Below, piece by piece: positions 52,157-60,802 of a DNA stretch of 64,000 bases; positions within the stretch are counted from its first letter, which is position 1, and each line of letters opens with the position of its first letter. The notes under the pieces were generated by a model. That model worked only from the letters and a program-made list of their open reading frames with translations. It was not told the origin of the DNA and did no database searches. Position numbers and translations under genes: made by a program. Source of the DNA: Betaproteobacteria bacterium HGW-Betaproteobacteria-9 (GTDB taxonomy: Bacteria; Pseudomonadota; Gammaproteobacteria; Burkholderiales; Burkholderiaceae_C); contig PHCC01000008.1 of NCBI GenBank assembly GCA_002842215.1, positions 1 through 64,000 on the forward strand, read 5' to 3'.

Positions 52157-54088
52157 TCATGCCTCCACGATCATGCGGGTGCGCATCTCCAGGTGCAGGG
52201 CGTGGCAGAAGTGCGTGCAGTAGCACCAGTACACGCCGGGCTCGCCCGCCGTGAAGGTGACCGAGGCCGTCTCCTGCGGGTTGACGATGAAGTTGACGTC
52301 GTGGTTCGGGATCGCGAAGCCGTGCGTCAGGTCTTCGATCTTGTCCAGGTTGGTCAGGATCAGCGTGACCTCGTCACCCTTCTTCACTTTGAACTCGCGC
52401 AGCGAGAAGGCCGGCGCTTGCGACGTCATCTTCACGGTCACCTTCTTGCCGTTGCGCACCACGCCCGAGTCCTTCGGGTCCTTGACGGCGTTCGGGAAAT
52501 CGTCGAGGTTGTAGACCTGCTTGGGCTTGACCAGGTCGCGCTTGAAGATGATGAAGTCGTGCGGTTCGCCGCGCACCGGGTGGTCGGCCAGCAGCACCAT
52601 CTTCTCGCCCGACATGTCGATGATCTGCTCGTTCTCGGCGTGCAGCGGGCCCACCGGCAGGAAGCGGTCTTTCGAGAACTTGCAGCCCACGGCCAGGTAC
52701 TTGCCGTCGGCGGCAATGGTCTCCGACTGCGAGCCGTTGATGTGGCCCGGCTGGTACTGCACGTCCAGGCGGTCGACCACGTACTTGGCGGCCTTGTCGC
52801 CGGCGTGGAACTTGATCGCAGCGTCCACGTTCCATTTCACGATCTGGCTGTCCAGGAACAGTGTGGTGTAGGCGTTGCCACGGCCGTCAAAGGCGGTGTG
52901 CAGCGGGCCCAGGCCGATCTCGACCTCAGCCACGATGGCGTCGTCCAGCTTCTCGACCTTGCCGTCGAACCATTCCAGCACCTTGGCCAGCTCGATCACC
53001 GTGGCGGTGGGCGAGAGCTTGCCGGCGCAGATGAAGTACTTCTGGTCCGGGCTGGCGTTGACGCCGTGCGGGTTCTTGGGCACCGACACGTAGGCGGTCA
53101 GCGCGGCCGTCGGGTCCTGGTTGGCTTCGTGCGTGCCGTCAACCACGGGCACCTTGGAGCTGCCGAAGGTCTTGAACTTGCCGGCCTTCACCGCCGCTTC
53201 GATGCGGGCGATGTTGAAGAAGATGCAGGCATCGCGCTCGGCCGACATCATGTCTTCGTACTTCGCGCCCATCTCGGTGTTGTACTGGTTTGAAGCGGCC
53301 AGCTTGCCGTCGTAGGACGTGGCCACCAGGTCGCAGTTGCCGTCGATCAGCACCTGCCAGCGCACTTCCATGGTTTCGGCATCGACGCAGCTGAACAGCG
53401 AACGGTATTTGCCCGCGTCCTCGGTTCCCGTGTTGGGCAGTGGAATGCCGAATTCGCCACCGCAGAACACGCGCGTGGTGTAGTTGATGGCGGGATCCAC
53501 CGGGTCGCGTTTGTCGGGGAAGATGCCGTGGAAGCCCTGCACGTTGGGCAACTGCGTGATCTTGTCGCAGATGAAGTAGTCCAGACGGATGCGCGCGATG
53601 CGTGCGTTGATCTTGTCGTTGATCCAGGCGTAGCGGCCGTCGTAGTTGCCGTCCTTGTACGAGGCGTGCGTGTGGTGGGTATCCCCCACGGTGTAGCGCA
53701 GCGCGCCATTGGGCTTGGTGCCCATGATCGCCTTGGACTCGTTGGTGATGCCCCAGCCCACCAGGGCGTCGGGCACGAAGCAGGGGATGCGCAGCAGCTC
53801 GCGGCCCGAGGGCAGGCCGAGCACACGCATGTCGCCGGTGTGGCCACCGCTCCACAGACCGTAGTAGGTGTCGAGCTCACCGGGCTTGAGGTGCGTGGCG
53901 TTGGCGCCAGCGTGTGCGGCATCGGGGGCCGCGGCCGGCGCTGCGGCGGGGGCGTTGGCGGCACCGGATTCTTTTTCGGTGCAGGCCGCGGCGCCCATCG
54001 TCAGTCCCGCCAGTGCGGCGGTGTTCAGGAAACGTCGGCGACCCCACGCGGTGGTGTCTTTGGAGGGCAAGCTGCTGTCGCTTTTCAT
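52157..54088 (-). CDS. nosZ: NosZ, clade I nitrous oxide reductase
   Basis: The 643-residue periplasmic copper enzyme reduces N2O to N2. The twin-arginine signal GRRRFLNTAALAGL marks clade I. CuZ ligand His residues appear in DTHHTHAS and NPHGVNASPD; the C-terminal cupredoxin domain has the CuA motif CYCTHFCHALHLEM. The ATG at 54088 overlaps the stop of the DUF2946 gene (ATGA). It is the second gene of the nos operon, followed by nosR after about 160 bp. Confidence 0.96.
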   Translation of the reverse strand: MKSDSSLPSKDTTAWGRRRFLNTAALAGLTMGAAACTEKESGAANAPAAAPAAAPDAAHAGANATHLKPGELDTYYGLWSGGHTGDMRVLGLPSGRELLRIPCFVPDALVGWGITNESKAIMGTKPNGALRYTVGDTHHTHASYKDGNYDGRYAWINDKINARIARIRLDYFICDKITQLPNVQGFHGIFPDKRDPVDPAINYTTRVFCGGEFGIPLPNTGTEDAGKYRSLFSCVDAETMEVRWQVLIDGNCDLVATSYDGKLAASNQYNTEMGAKYEDMMSAERDACIFFNIARIEAAVKAGKFKTFGSSKVPVVDGTHEANQDPTAALTAYVSVPKNPHGVNASPDQKYFICAGKLSPTATVIELAKVLEWFDGKVEKLDDAIVAEVEIGLGPLHTAFDGRGNAYTTLFLDSQIVKWNVDAAIKFHAGDKAAKYVVDRLDVQYQPGHINGSQSETIAADGKYLAVGCKFSKDRFLPVGPLHAENEQIIDMSGEKMVLLADHPVRGEPHDFIIFKRDLVKPKQVYNLDDFPNAVKDPKDSGVVRNGKKVTVKMTSQAPAFSLREFKVKKGDEVTLILTNLDKIEDLTHGFAIPNHDVNFIVNPQETASVTFTAGEPGVYWCYCTHFCHALHLEMRTRMIVEA

Positions 54089-54462
54089 GTGTGAACCTTT
54101 TGGGTTTGGGTTTGGAAAAGGGGTGGGCCACGCGCGGGAGGTGGCATGGCCACGGGAGATGTGTGCGCACGACGCTCGGCACACGCCGTCAGCGTGTGGT
54201 GGGTGTGCCGATCGGTGAACGATGGGTGTGCCGTTGGCGTGGGCAGGAACGGCGGCAAGCACAAGGCGCAATCCAGCGTCGGGACAGGCACCGAGTCCGG
54301 GCTGTCGTCGGCATCGACCCACTTGACGCCACTGCCGCTGCAGACCTCCGTCATGCCGCGGTGGGTCAACAGCGGTGATGCAAAAACGATTCCCCAGCAG
54401 AGCAGAAGACACAACAAGACCCAGCGCTGGCGGGCTCGTTGGGGGTGCTGAAAACTGGGCAT
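54085..54462 (-). CDS. DUF2946-like small exported protein coupled to nosZ
   Basis: The 125-residue protein has a hydrophobic N-terminal segment (WVLLCLLLCWGIVFASPLL) and the pattern EVCSGSGVKWV followed by LDCALCLPP, as in DUF2946 proteins, which are often linked to copper genes. The C-terminal tail is His/Pro/Thr-rich. It is first behind the nos promoter and overlaps nosZ by 4 bases, so it probably helps copper supply to NosZ. Function is inferred. Confidence 0.7.
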   Translation of the reverse strand: MPSFQHPQRARQRWVLLCLLLCWGIVFASPLLTHRGMTEVCSGSGVKWVDADDSPDSVPVPTLDCALCLPPFLPTPTAHPSFTDRHTHHTLTACAERRAHTSPVAMPPPARGPPLFQTQTQKVHT

Positions 54463-54485
54463 GGGCGGACTATAAGTCCGATATC

Positions 54486-54502
54486 ATTCATTTTTAGTGA
54501 AT
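54486..54502. promoter_or_regulatory. NsrR-like palindrome upstream of the nosZ operon
   Basis: ATTCATTTTTAGTGAAT shares its arms with the element at 45135 (ATTCA/TGAAT) and agrees with the NsrR consensus at 12 of 17 positions. It lies about 28 bp downstream of the FNR box. Confidence 0.55.
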
Positions 54503-54514
54503 ATTTAAAGAAAA

Positions 54515-54528
54515 TTGATATGGATCAA
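54515..54528 (-). promoter_or_regulatory. FNR/DNR box for the nosZ operon
   Basis: TTGAT-ATGG-ATCAA is a perfect anaerobic box. Activation at -41.5 would start transcription near 54480, about 18 bases before the DUF2946 ATG. Confidence 0.8.
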
Positions 54529-54530
54529 TT

Positions 54531-54856
54531 TCAGCTGTTCCCTTCGCGCCAATGGTTGGCTCCGGTGAGGCGCCGGCGGGAAGCCGTGCCTGCAGCAAGG
54601 GATGCCACCGCAACCGGGAAGTTGGAGAGCGTGGTCAGGGCGCAGTGCCGCGCGGGCCGTGGGGCGCAGTCCAGCGCCCGCAGATCTCGGCCATTCAGTC
54701 GATCTTTTGGTGGCCCACCTTCGTCGGACAACGGGTCGTCTGGGTCCGCACAGGCCTCTCCGGCCCGGTGGGTGAACGGCGCCTTCTGGCCTTCGCTGAT
54801 GGCGGCCCAGGCGATGGCTCCGTGTTGGCCGTCGTCCGCGGGGCAGGCTCAGCCTC
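54531..54856. other. Stretch upstream of the nos promoter without a convincing gene
   Basis: The 326-bp region between the nos control region and crcB has overlapping ORFs on both strands, none with a recognisable motif or ribosome site. Confidence 0.45.
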
Positions 54857-55240
54857 TCAGGCCGGCGCCCACCACCAGCCCGCCACCTTCATGCCGAGCA
54901 CCGTGAGCAGCAGCGAGCCGACGAGATGCAGGACCGCGGTGCCGGTGGCGAGCAGCCAGCGGCCGTGCTGCAGCATGCTCACCACCTCCACCGAGAAGGT
55001 GGAAAACGTGGTGAGCGCACCCAGAAACCCGGTCACGATGGCGAGACGCCAAGCCGGGTCCAGCTGCGTCTGGCTCTGGAAAAACACCACCGCCACGCCC
55101 ACCAGCCAGGCCCCGGTCCAGTTCGCCGTGAGCGTGCCCCAGGGCAACACGGCGTGACCCTGGTTGAGCCACAGGCTGAGCTGCCAGCGCGAGAGCGCGC
55201 CGATGCTGGCGCCGAGGCTGATGGCGATCACTTGCAGCAT
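54857..55240 (-). CDS. crcB: CrcB fluoride channel
   Basis: The 127-residue membrane protein of the Fluc/CrcB family has GASIGALSRWQL, PWGTLTANWTGAWLVG and GFLGALTTFSTFSVE, the channel-lining Phe/Thr motif, and four helices. It lies 13 bp after rdgC and is likely cotranscribed; no fluoride riboswitch is visible in that short gap. Confidence 0.9.
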   Translation of the reverse strand: MLQVIAISLGASIGALSRWQLSLWLNQGHAVLPWGTLTANWTGAWLVGVAVVFFQSQTQLDPAWRLAIVTGFLGALTTFSTFSVEVVSMLQHGRWLLATGTAVLHLVGSLLLTVLGMKVAGWWWAPA

Positions 55241-55253
55241 GGATCAGCGGCGT

Positions 55254-56201
55254 TCAGAAGGGTGGGTCGTCGTCTTCGCCGACGGCGGTGACCGCTTCCT
55301 GCTTGGGTTTGGCCGGCGCCGCCGCTGGCGCGTCGGGCATGGCCATGCAGGGCACGATCTCGCCGCCCAGGGCTTCGATCAGTTCGGGGATCAGCTTGTT
55401 CAGCTCGCCGGTGCTCAGTGCCACGTCGGTGTCGAAACCGCTTTCGCCGTCGGCGGCGCGGTCGTCGAACACGCCTTCGAGGAACGCGAGTTTCTTGAGC
55501 TGCATGGATTCGGTGAGCACGAAGCCGATGCGGCCTTCCCAGCTCATGGCCAGGCGCGTGGGCAGCTTGCCCTCAACGATGTGTTTGCGCACCTCGTCGG
55601 TAGCGAGGCGCTCGACCGAGAAGCCGCCGGGCGCGCCGCCTTCGTCTTCATCGGACACCGGGGCCGAGAGCCACGAGGTCATGGCGGTCTGCGGCGTGAT
55701 CGCGGTCTGCAGCAAGGTGAGCGACAGGTCGTTGAAGGCGTTGACCAGGGCGGTCACCAGTTCGTCGAGCTTGCCCTGGCTGCTGGCGTCGGTGACCAGC
55801 AGGCCGTTGGCCAGATCGATCCAGACCCACACGCCCATGCGGCGCGGAAAGGCCTGCGGCAGCAGGGACAGCAGCGCGTCTTCGCGCAGTTCTTTCATCT
55901 GCTTCTTGCCGGGCTTGCGGCCGGTGGTGGCCTCGATGTGCTCGGCCTCTTCGTCCGCCTTCTCGCGCACGACCGAGCCGGGCACGGCCTTGCTCTCGAT
56001 CATCAGTTTGAGGATGCGCTGCCCGGCCACGGACTCGACCAGCGGGCCGTGCGCCTCGCCACGCGGCTCGACCCAGCCCACGGCCTTGTCCTGCGTGGCA
56101 CCGCAGGGCACAAAACGGGCCGCGTCGAGCGCGGTTTCCATCGACTCCAGCGTCGCCGTCCAGCCGGGCGCGATGCGGTAGATCGTTACATTCTTGAACA
56201 C
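55254..56201 (-). CDS. rdgC: RdgC, recombination-associated DNA-binding protein
   Basis: The 315-residue ring-forming nucleoid protein modulates RecA. It is recognised by the start MFKNVTIYRIAPGW, GRKPGKKQMKELRED, VWVWIDLANGLLVTDASSQ and SWEGRIGFVLTESMQLKKL. The C-terminal acidic tail DDDPPF is unremarkable. Confidence 0.93.
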   Translation of the reverse strand: MFKNVTIYRIAPGWTATLESMETALDAARFVPCGATQDKAVGWVEPRGEAHGPLVESVAGQRILKLMIESKAVPGSVVREKADEEAEHIEATTGRKPGKKQMKELREDALLSLLPQAFPRRMGVWVWIDLANGLLVTDASSQGKLDELVTALVNAFNDLSLTLLQTAITPQTAMTSWLSAPVSDEDEGGAPGGFSVERLATDEVRKHIVEGKLPTRLAMSWEGRIGFVLTESMQLKKLAFLEGVFDDRAADGESGFDTDVALSTGELNKLIPELIEALGGEIVPCMAMPDAPAAAPAKPKQEAVTAVGEDDDPPF

Positions 56202-56236
56202 GGAATTCCTTGGGTTGTGCCGGTGCGTTGTGGACC

Positions 56237-56277
56237 GGCGCCCCCTCCCGTCAGCGGGAGAGGGTTGGGGTGAGGGG
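56237..56277. repeat. Family 2 repeat copy C
   Basis: CCCCCTCCC and GCGGGAGAGGGTTGGGGTGAGGGG, between rdgC and pxpA. Confidence 0.6.
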
Positions 56278-56307
56278 CTTTGATGATACCCAGCCCAACC
56301 CCGGGGT

Positions 56308-57081
56308 TCAGACCAGCGCGGTCAGTGGTGCGAGCGGGTAACCCGCCTTCTCCAGCGCGAGGCGGATCTGCTGCGCCGAGGCCACGGCGTCGGGCCCGTC
56401 GCCGTGCACGCAGATGCTGTGTATGGGGGTGGGCAGGCGCTGGCCGTCAGCGGTGACGATGCCTTGCGCGTCAAGCATGCGCAGCACGTGTTGCACGCAG
56501 GCCTGGGCGCCGTGCAGCACGGCGCCGGGCAACGAGCGTGGTGTGAGCTGGCCATCTTGCTGGTAGCTGCGGTCGGCAAACACCTCGCGGGCCACGCGCA
56601 GGCCCGCCGCCTCGCCGGCCTGCTCCAAAGCGGAGAGGGCGGGCGCGAGCAGGATGAGCTCGCGGTCCAGGCTTCGCACGGCGTGCGCCACGGTCGCCGC
56701 CACGCCGGCGTCGGCGCAGGCGATGTTGTTGAGCGCACCGTGCGGCTTGACGTGAGTCACCCGACCGCCTTCCGCCGCGGCCATGGCCTGCAGCGCGCCC
56801 ACCTGGTAGAGGATGGTGGCTTCCAGCTCCTTGGCCGACAGTTGCATGGCGCGGCGGCCGAAACCCTGCAGGTCGGGGAACGCCGGGTGCGCACCCAGGC
56901 TCACGCCGTTGGCCAGCGCCAGGCGCACGGTCTCGCGCATGACGACCGGGTCGCCCGCGTGAAAGCCGCAGGCGATGTTGGCGCTGCCAATCACCTGCAG
57001 CAGCGCCGCGTCGTCGCCCATGCGCCAGGCGCCGAAGCTTTCGCCGAGGTCGGCATTGAGATTGATGGGGGTTGGGTTCAT
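56308..57081 (-). CDS. pxpA: PxpA, 5-oxoprolinase subunit A
   Basis: The 257-residue LamB/YcsF-family protein has NLNADLGESFGAW, IACGFHAGDP, SLGAHPAFPDLQGFGRR and CVHGDGPDAV. With PxpB and PxpC it opens 5-oxoproline to glutamate using ATP. It lies 13 bp after pxpC. Confidence 0.94.
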   Translation of the reverse strand: MNPTPINLNADLGESFGAWRMGDDAALLQVIGSANIACGFHAGDPVVMRETVRLALANGVSLGAHPAFPDLQGFGRRAMQLSAKELEATILYQVGALQAMAAAEGGRVTHVKPHGALNNIACADAGVAATVAHAVRSLDRELILLAPALSALEQAGEAAGLRVAREVFADRSYQQDGQLTPRSLPGAVLHGAQACVQHVLRMLDAQGIVTADGQRLPTPIHSICVHGDGPDAVASAQQIRLALEKAGYPLAPLTALV

Positions 57082-57094
57082 GAAGGGCTCCTGG

Positions 57095-58132
57095 TCATGG
57101 GGCGGCGTTCACCATGCCGCTCACGAGATTGGATGCGTAGAGCGCGGTTTCGTCCACCGTGCCGGGCGGTAGATAGGTCTCGCGCGTTGCCAGCCAGCGT
57201 TGCCAGCGTTGATGTTCGTCCAGCAAGGCGCGGTGCGCCGCTGCGTGGCTGACGGCTTCAAAGCGCACGCGCGTGCCGGGCTTCAGGTGCGCCAGCCGGG
57301 GCAGGTCGGCGCTGATCACGGTGGCGATCTTGGGGTAGCCGCCCACGGTCTGGCCATCTGCGAGCAGCACGATGGGCAGGCCGTTCGCTGGGACCTGGAT
57401 GGCGCCGGGCGTGACGCCGTCGGACACGATGTCCGCCGCTTCAGCGTTGACGTGCGCCAGCGGTTCGCCCTTGAAGCGCAGGCCCATGCGGTCCTGCGCG
57501 GTGGTGGCTTCCCAGTCCTGACTCAGAAACTGTGCGATGGCTTCGGCGGTGAAATGGTCCTGCTGCGGGCCGAGCAGCACGCGCACCGGGCTTGCGTTGG
57601 GGGTCCACGGAGAGCGGCTGCGCCATTCCCTCGGATCTGCGAGCAGCCAGGCGCCACAGGGCAGCTGATCGCCCGGTTGGAAGGTGCGGCCCAGCACGCC
57701 GGCCAGCCCCGCGCGCCAGTAGCTGGAGCGGCTGCCGAGCTGGGGCTCCATGAGCAGGCCACCGGCCACGGCAAGGTAGGCGCAACCGCTTTCGGTCGGG
57801 CCGAGCTGCAGCTGATCGCCCTCGCGCAGCGTGGCGCTGTGCCAGGCGGGCAGGGGGCCGCGGCTGCTGTCGCTGCGCAGGCAGGTGGCGGCGATGCGGC
57901 CCGCCAGCGCCACGCGCACCGGCCCGGCCTTCACGCGCAGCACCGTGCCCATTCCACGCAGTTCCAGCACGGCGGCGTCAGGCGGGTTGCCGAGCAGCGC
58001 GTTGGCAGTCCGGGCCAGTGGTCCGTCAAGCCAGCCGGAGAGCGGCATGCCGTGGTGCCGGTGGCCCGCGCGGCCACGGTCCTGCACGGTGGTGCCGATG
58101 CCGGGTTGTGCGATCTCCAGCAGGCCGCTCAT
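57095..58132 (-). CDS. pxpC: PxpC, 5-oxoprolinase subunit C (KipA family)
   Basis: The 345-residue biotin-dependent carboxyltransferase-like protein has PGIGTTVQDRGRAGHRHHGMPLSG, NALLGNPPDAAVLE, GPQQDHFTAEA and ADGQTVGGYPKIATVI. It overlaps pxpB by 4 bases. Confidence 0.93.
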   Translation of the reverse strand: MSGLLEIAQPGIGTTVQDRGRAGHRHHGMPLSGWLDGPLARTANALLGNPPDAAVLELRGMGTVLRVKAGPVRVALAGRIAATCLRSDSSRGPLPAWHSATLREGDQLQLGPTESGCAYLAVAGGLLMEPQLGSRSSYWRAGLAGVLGRTFQPGDQLPCGAWLLADPREWRSRSPWTPNASPVRVLLGPQQDHFTAEAIAQFLSQDWEATTAQDRMGLRFKGEPLAHVNAEAADIVSDGVTPGAIQVPANGLPIVLLADGQTVGGYPKIATVISADLPRLAHLKPGTRVRFEAVSHAAAHRALLDEHQRWQRWLATRETYLPPGTVDETALYASNLVSGMVNAAP

Positions 58133-58884
58133 TGCTCAGGGGCTTTCAGGAAGGTTTCACGCGGCAGGCCCCGCGCGATCTCGGCGGCCAGCCGGTCGTG
58201 CGTGGCAAGGTCGACAGCGTGGCAACGCACCTCGTCGCCGGCCGCGAGCAGGGCCGGCTGCTCGGCGTGGCGCAGGTCGAACAGCACCACCGGCGTGCGA
58301 CCGAGCAGGTTCCAGCCGCCCGGGCTTTCCCACGGATAGACCGCGCACATCTCGCCGGCTACGGCCAGCGACTGCGCGGGAACCTTCTGGCGCGGTGCGG
58401 GCAGGCGCGGCATGTGCAGCTCGGGCGGCACGCCGCCCATGTACGGAAAGCCCGGCTGGAAGCCGAGCATGTAGACCCGGAAGGTGGCGGCGAGCAGGTG
58501 CTGGATCACTTCGTCGGGACTGAGGCCTTTGGCTTCGGCCAGGCGCGACAGGTCGGGCGCGAAGTCGGCGTCGAAACACACCGGCAGGTGCCAGAGGCGC
58601 CCGGGCTGCATGGCCTGATGACCGTCTTGCGCCAGCACCTGCAGGCGCTCGCCCAGCGCGGTGGCGTCGGTCTCTAGCGGGTCGTAATGCACCGTGAGCG
58701 AGCGGAACGTGGGCACCACATCGGTGACAGATGCCATCAACGGTTCCGATGCACGCGCCTGCGCCACGCGCTCGGCCAGGCCCATCACGCGGGCGTTGAT
58801 GGCCGGGTCGATAGCGCTGCCGAACTCCAGCGTCCAGGCGCTGTCGCCGAGGGCCAGCAAGCGGGGGGGCGAGTCAGTACTCAT
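58129..58884 (-). CDS. pxpB: PxpB, 5-oxoprolinase subunit B (KipI family)
   Basis: The 251-residue protein has PVCFDADFAPDLSRLAEAKGLS, MLGFQPGFPYMGG and SPGGWNLLGRTP. The ATG at 58884 is chosen over the ORF start at 58911, which lies close to the repeat. It is first in the pxpB-C-A operon. Confidence 0.93.
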   Translation of the reverse strand: MSTDSPPRLLALGDSAWTLEFGSAIDPAINARVMGLAERVAQARASEPLMASVTDVVPTFRSLTVHYDPLETDATALGERLQVLAQDGHQAMQPGRLWHLPVCFDADFAPDLSRLAEAKGLSPDEVIQHLLAATFRVYMLGFQPGFPYMGGVPPELHMPRLPAPRQKVPAQSLAVAGEMCAVYPWESPGGWNLLGRTPVVLFDLRHAEQPALLAAGDEVRCHAVDLATHDRLAAEIARGLPRETFLKAPEQ

Positions 58885-58923
58885 GAGTGAGATGGTGTGT
58901 ATAGGAGGCACGGGCTCGGCGGC

Positions 58924-58970
58924 GGCCCCTCACCCCAGCCCTCTCCCCAGAGGGGCGAGGGAGCAAGGCA
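58924..58970. repeat. Family 2 repeat copy D
   Basis: CCCCTCACCCCAGCCCTCTCCCC and GAGGGGCGAGGGAG, between pxpB and the regulator, adjacent to family 1 copy G. Confidence 0.6.
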
Positions 58971-59012
58971 CGAGACGCGAGCAGGAGTGGCGTTCACACG
59001 CAGCCGGAGCGC

Positions 59013-59101
59013 GTGCCCCACCCAGAGCAGCCGCGGAACCGGCTTCGCCGGGCCACCAGCTGCGTCCCCCTCAGGGGGAAGCCGCGAAGCGGCGCAGGGG
59101 G
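59013..59101 (-). repeat. Family 1 repeat copy G
   Basis: GGAACCGGCTTCGCCGGGCC followed by GCGTCCCCCTCAGGGGGAAG and AGCGGCGCAGGGGG, just 3' of the regulator gene. Confidence 0.8.
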
Positions 59102-59104
59102 TAT

Positions 59105-59653
59105 TCACAGTGAAGCCGCGGACCGCGCCGCCTGGTCGTACATGCCCGAGAGCACGCGCAGCAAGCGCGCGAGCTCGCCGATGTCCTTGTTGAGCGCGTC
59201 GTCCGCGTGCAGCGCCTGGATCAGGCATTGCTCGCGAATCTCGCGGTAGCGCTGCACGCTGACGCTGCCCGCTTCGGTGGCGGCGTAGGTGACTTCCTTG
59301 CCCGACTTGCTGGACACCACCACGCCCAGGCTCACCAGCTTCTTGAGCGAGTAGTTGACGAGGTGGGTGTCCTCGATGTTCATGATGAAACAGATGTCCG
59401 ACAGGCGCTTGTCGCGCGCCCGGTGCGACACGTGGTGCAAGACCAGCACGTCCAGCGGCATCAGGTCTTTCAAGCCGGCGGCCGACATGCAGTGCACCAC
59501 CCAGCGGTGGAAGGCATTGCTGGCCACGATCAGGCCGAACTCGAATTCGCTCATCTCCGCGCTCTGGGGCGAGACCAGGTGCGCCGATGACACGATGTGC
59601 GAGCCGGGCGCCTTGGCGGCGGGCGTGGTTGTTGCTTTGGGTGACTTGGCCAT
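59105..59653 (-). CDS. MarR-like winged-helix regulator
   Basis: The 182-residue protein has a charged N-terminal tail and a winged-helix core (LDVLVLHHVSHRARDKRLSDICFIMNIEDTHLVNYSLKKL, then SLGVVVSSKSGKEVTYAATE), as in MarR-type proteins. It is divergent from the TRAP operon and upstream of pxpB-C-A. It is the likely local regulator of both; ligand unknown. Confidence 0.8.
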   Translation of the reverse strand: MAKSPKATTTPAAKAPGSHIVSSAHLVSPQSAEMSEFEFGLIVASNAFHRWVVHCMSAAGLKDLMPLDVLVLHHVSHRARDKRLSDICFIMNIEDTHLVNYSLKKLVSLGVVVSSKSGKEVTYAATEAGSVSVQRYREIREQCLIQALHADDALNKDIGELARLLRVLSGMYDQAARSAASL

Positions 59654-59827
59654 GGGTGCTCCTGCGATGGCGCTGAGTTTAGATTTTTTGCTGATGATTT
59701 GCCAACAATTTGTTGACGATAAGGGAAAACACCCATCACAATTCGCCAGCCCGGCGCCTACAGTCCGTGCACCCTTTCCCCGCAGGGTCTGCCTGCGATC
59801 TGTTCCACCTCACCCACCGGAGCTTCT

Positions 59828-60802
59828 ATGAAACGTCGCGCATTCCAACTCTCGATGGCCGCAGCCGCGCTCGCACTTTCGACCTCGGCGTATGCCCAGG
59901 CCAAGTGGGATCTGGCCACCGCCTACCCGGCCACCAACTTCCACACCGTCAACATCAGCCAGTTCGCGGCCGACGTGGACAAGGCCAGCGGCGGCAAGCT
60001 CAAGATGACGGTGCACGCCAACGCCGCGCTGTTCAAGGCGCCCGAGATCAAGCGCGCGGTGCAGGGCGGTCAGGCGCAGGCCGGCGAGATCCTGCTGGTG
60101 AACTACCAGAACGAATGGCAGGTGTTCGGCGCCGACGGCCTGCCGTTCCTGGCCGACAGCTACGACGAAGCCGCCAAGCTCTGGAAGGTGCAGCGCCCGG
60201 TGCTGGAGAAAAAAATGGCCGAGCAAGGCATGATGGTGTTGTTCGCGGTGCCGTGGCCACCGCAGGGCGTGTACAGCAAGAAGGTGCTCAACAGCGCCGC
60301 CGATCTGAAGGGCATCAAGTGGCGCGCCTACAGCCCGGCCACTGCGCGCATCGCCGAGCTGGTGGGCGCCCAGCCCGTCACCGTGCAGGCGGCCGAGGTC
60401 AGCCAGGCCTTCGCCACCGGCGTGACCGAAAGCATGATGTCCAGCGGCTCCACCGGTGCCGACGCCAAGCTGTACGAACACGTGAAGTACTGGTACGACA
60501 CCCAGGCCTGGCTGCCCAAGAACGCGCTGCTGGTGAACAAGAAGGCCTTTGATGCGCTGGACAAAGCCACGCAGGACGCGGTGCTGAAAGCCGCCGCCGA
60601 CGCCGAGACCCGCGGCTGGGCCGAGAGCAAGAAGGCCAACGGTGAAAGCCTGGACAAGCTCAAGGCCGGTGGCATGCAGATCCTGCCGGCGCCTGCGCAG
60701 CTCAAGACCGACATGAAGCTGGTCGGTGACACCATGCTCAAGGAGTGGCTGGCCAAAGCCGGCCCAGAAGGCCAGGCCATGGTCGACGCGTTCCGCAAGT
60801 GA
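59828..60802 (+). CDS. dctP: TRAP transporter substrate-binding protein
   Basis: The 324-residue DctP-type periplasmic protein has a signal peptide ending at AYAQ. IKRAVQGGQAQAGEILLVNYQNEW and LKGIKWRAYSPATARIAELVGAQPV include the Arg that binds the substrate carboxylate. The substrate is an organic acid; next to the 5-oxoprolinase genes, 5-oxoproline or a related amino acid is a reasonable guess. Confidence 0.9.
   Translation: MKRRAFQLSMAAAALALSTSAYAQAKWDLATAYPATNFHTVNISQFAADVDKASGGKLKMTVHANAALFKAPEIKRAVQGGQAQAGEILLVNYQNEWQVFGADGLPFLADSYDEAAKLWKVQRPVLEKKMAEQGMMVLFAVPWPPQGVYSKKVLNSAADLKGIKWRAYSPATARIAELVGAQPVTVQAAEVSQAFATGVTESMMSSGSTGADAKLYEHVKYWYDTQAWLPKNALLVNKKAFDALDKATQDAVLKAAADAETRGWAESKKANGESLDKLKAGGMQILPAPAQLKTDMKLVGDTMLKEWLAKAGPEGQAMVDAFRK

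Noticed and set aside
54439-54906. 155-residue plus-strand ORF over the nos promoter
   Set aside because: It covers the FNR and NsrR sites and the antisense of the crcB end; no domain or ribosome site.
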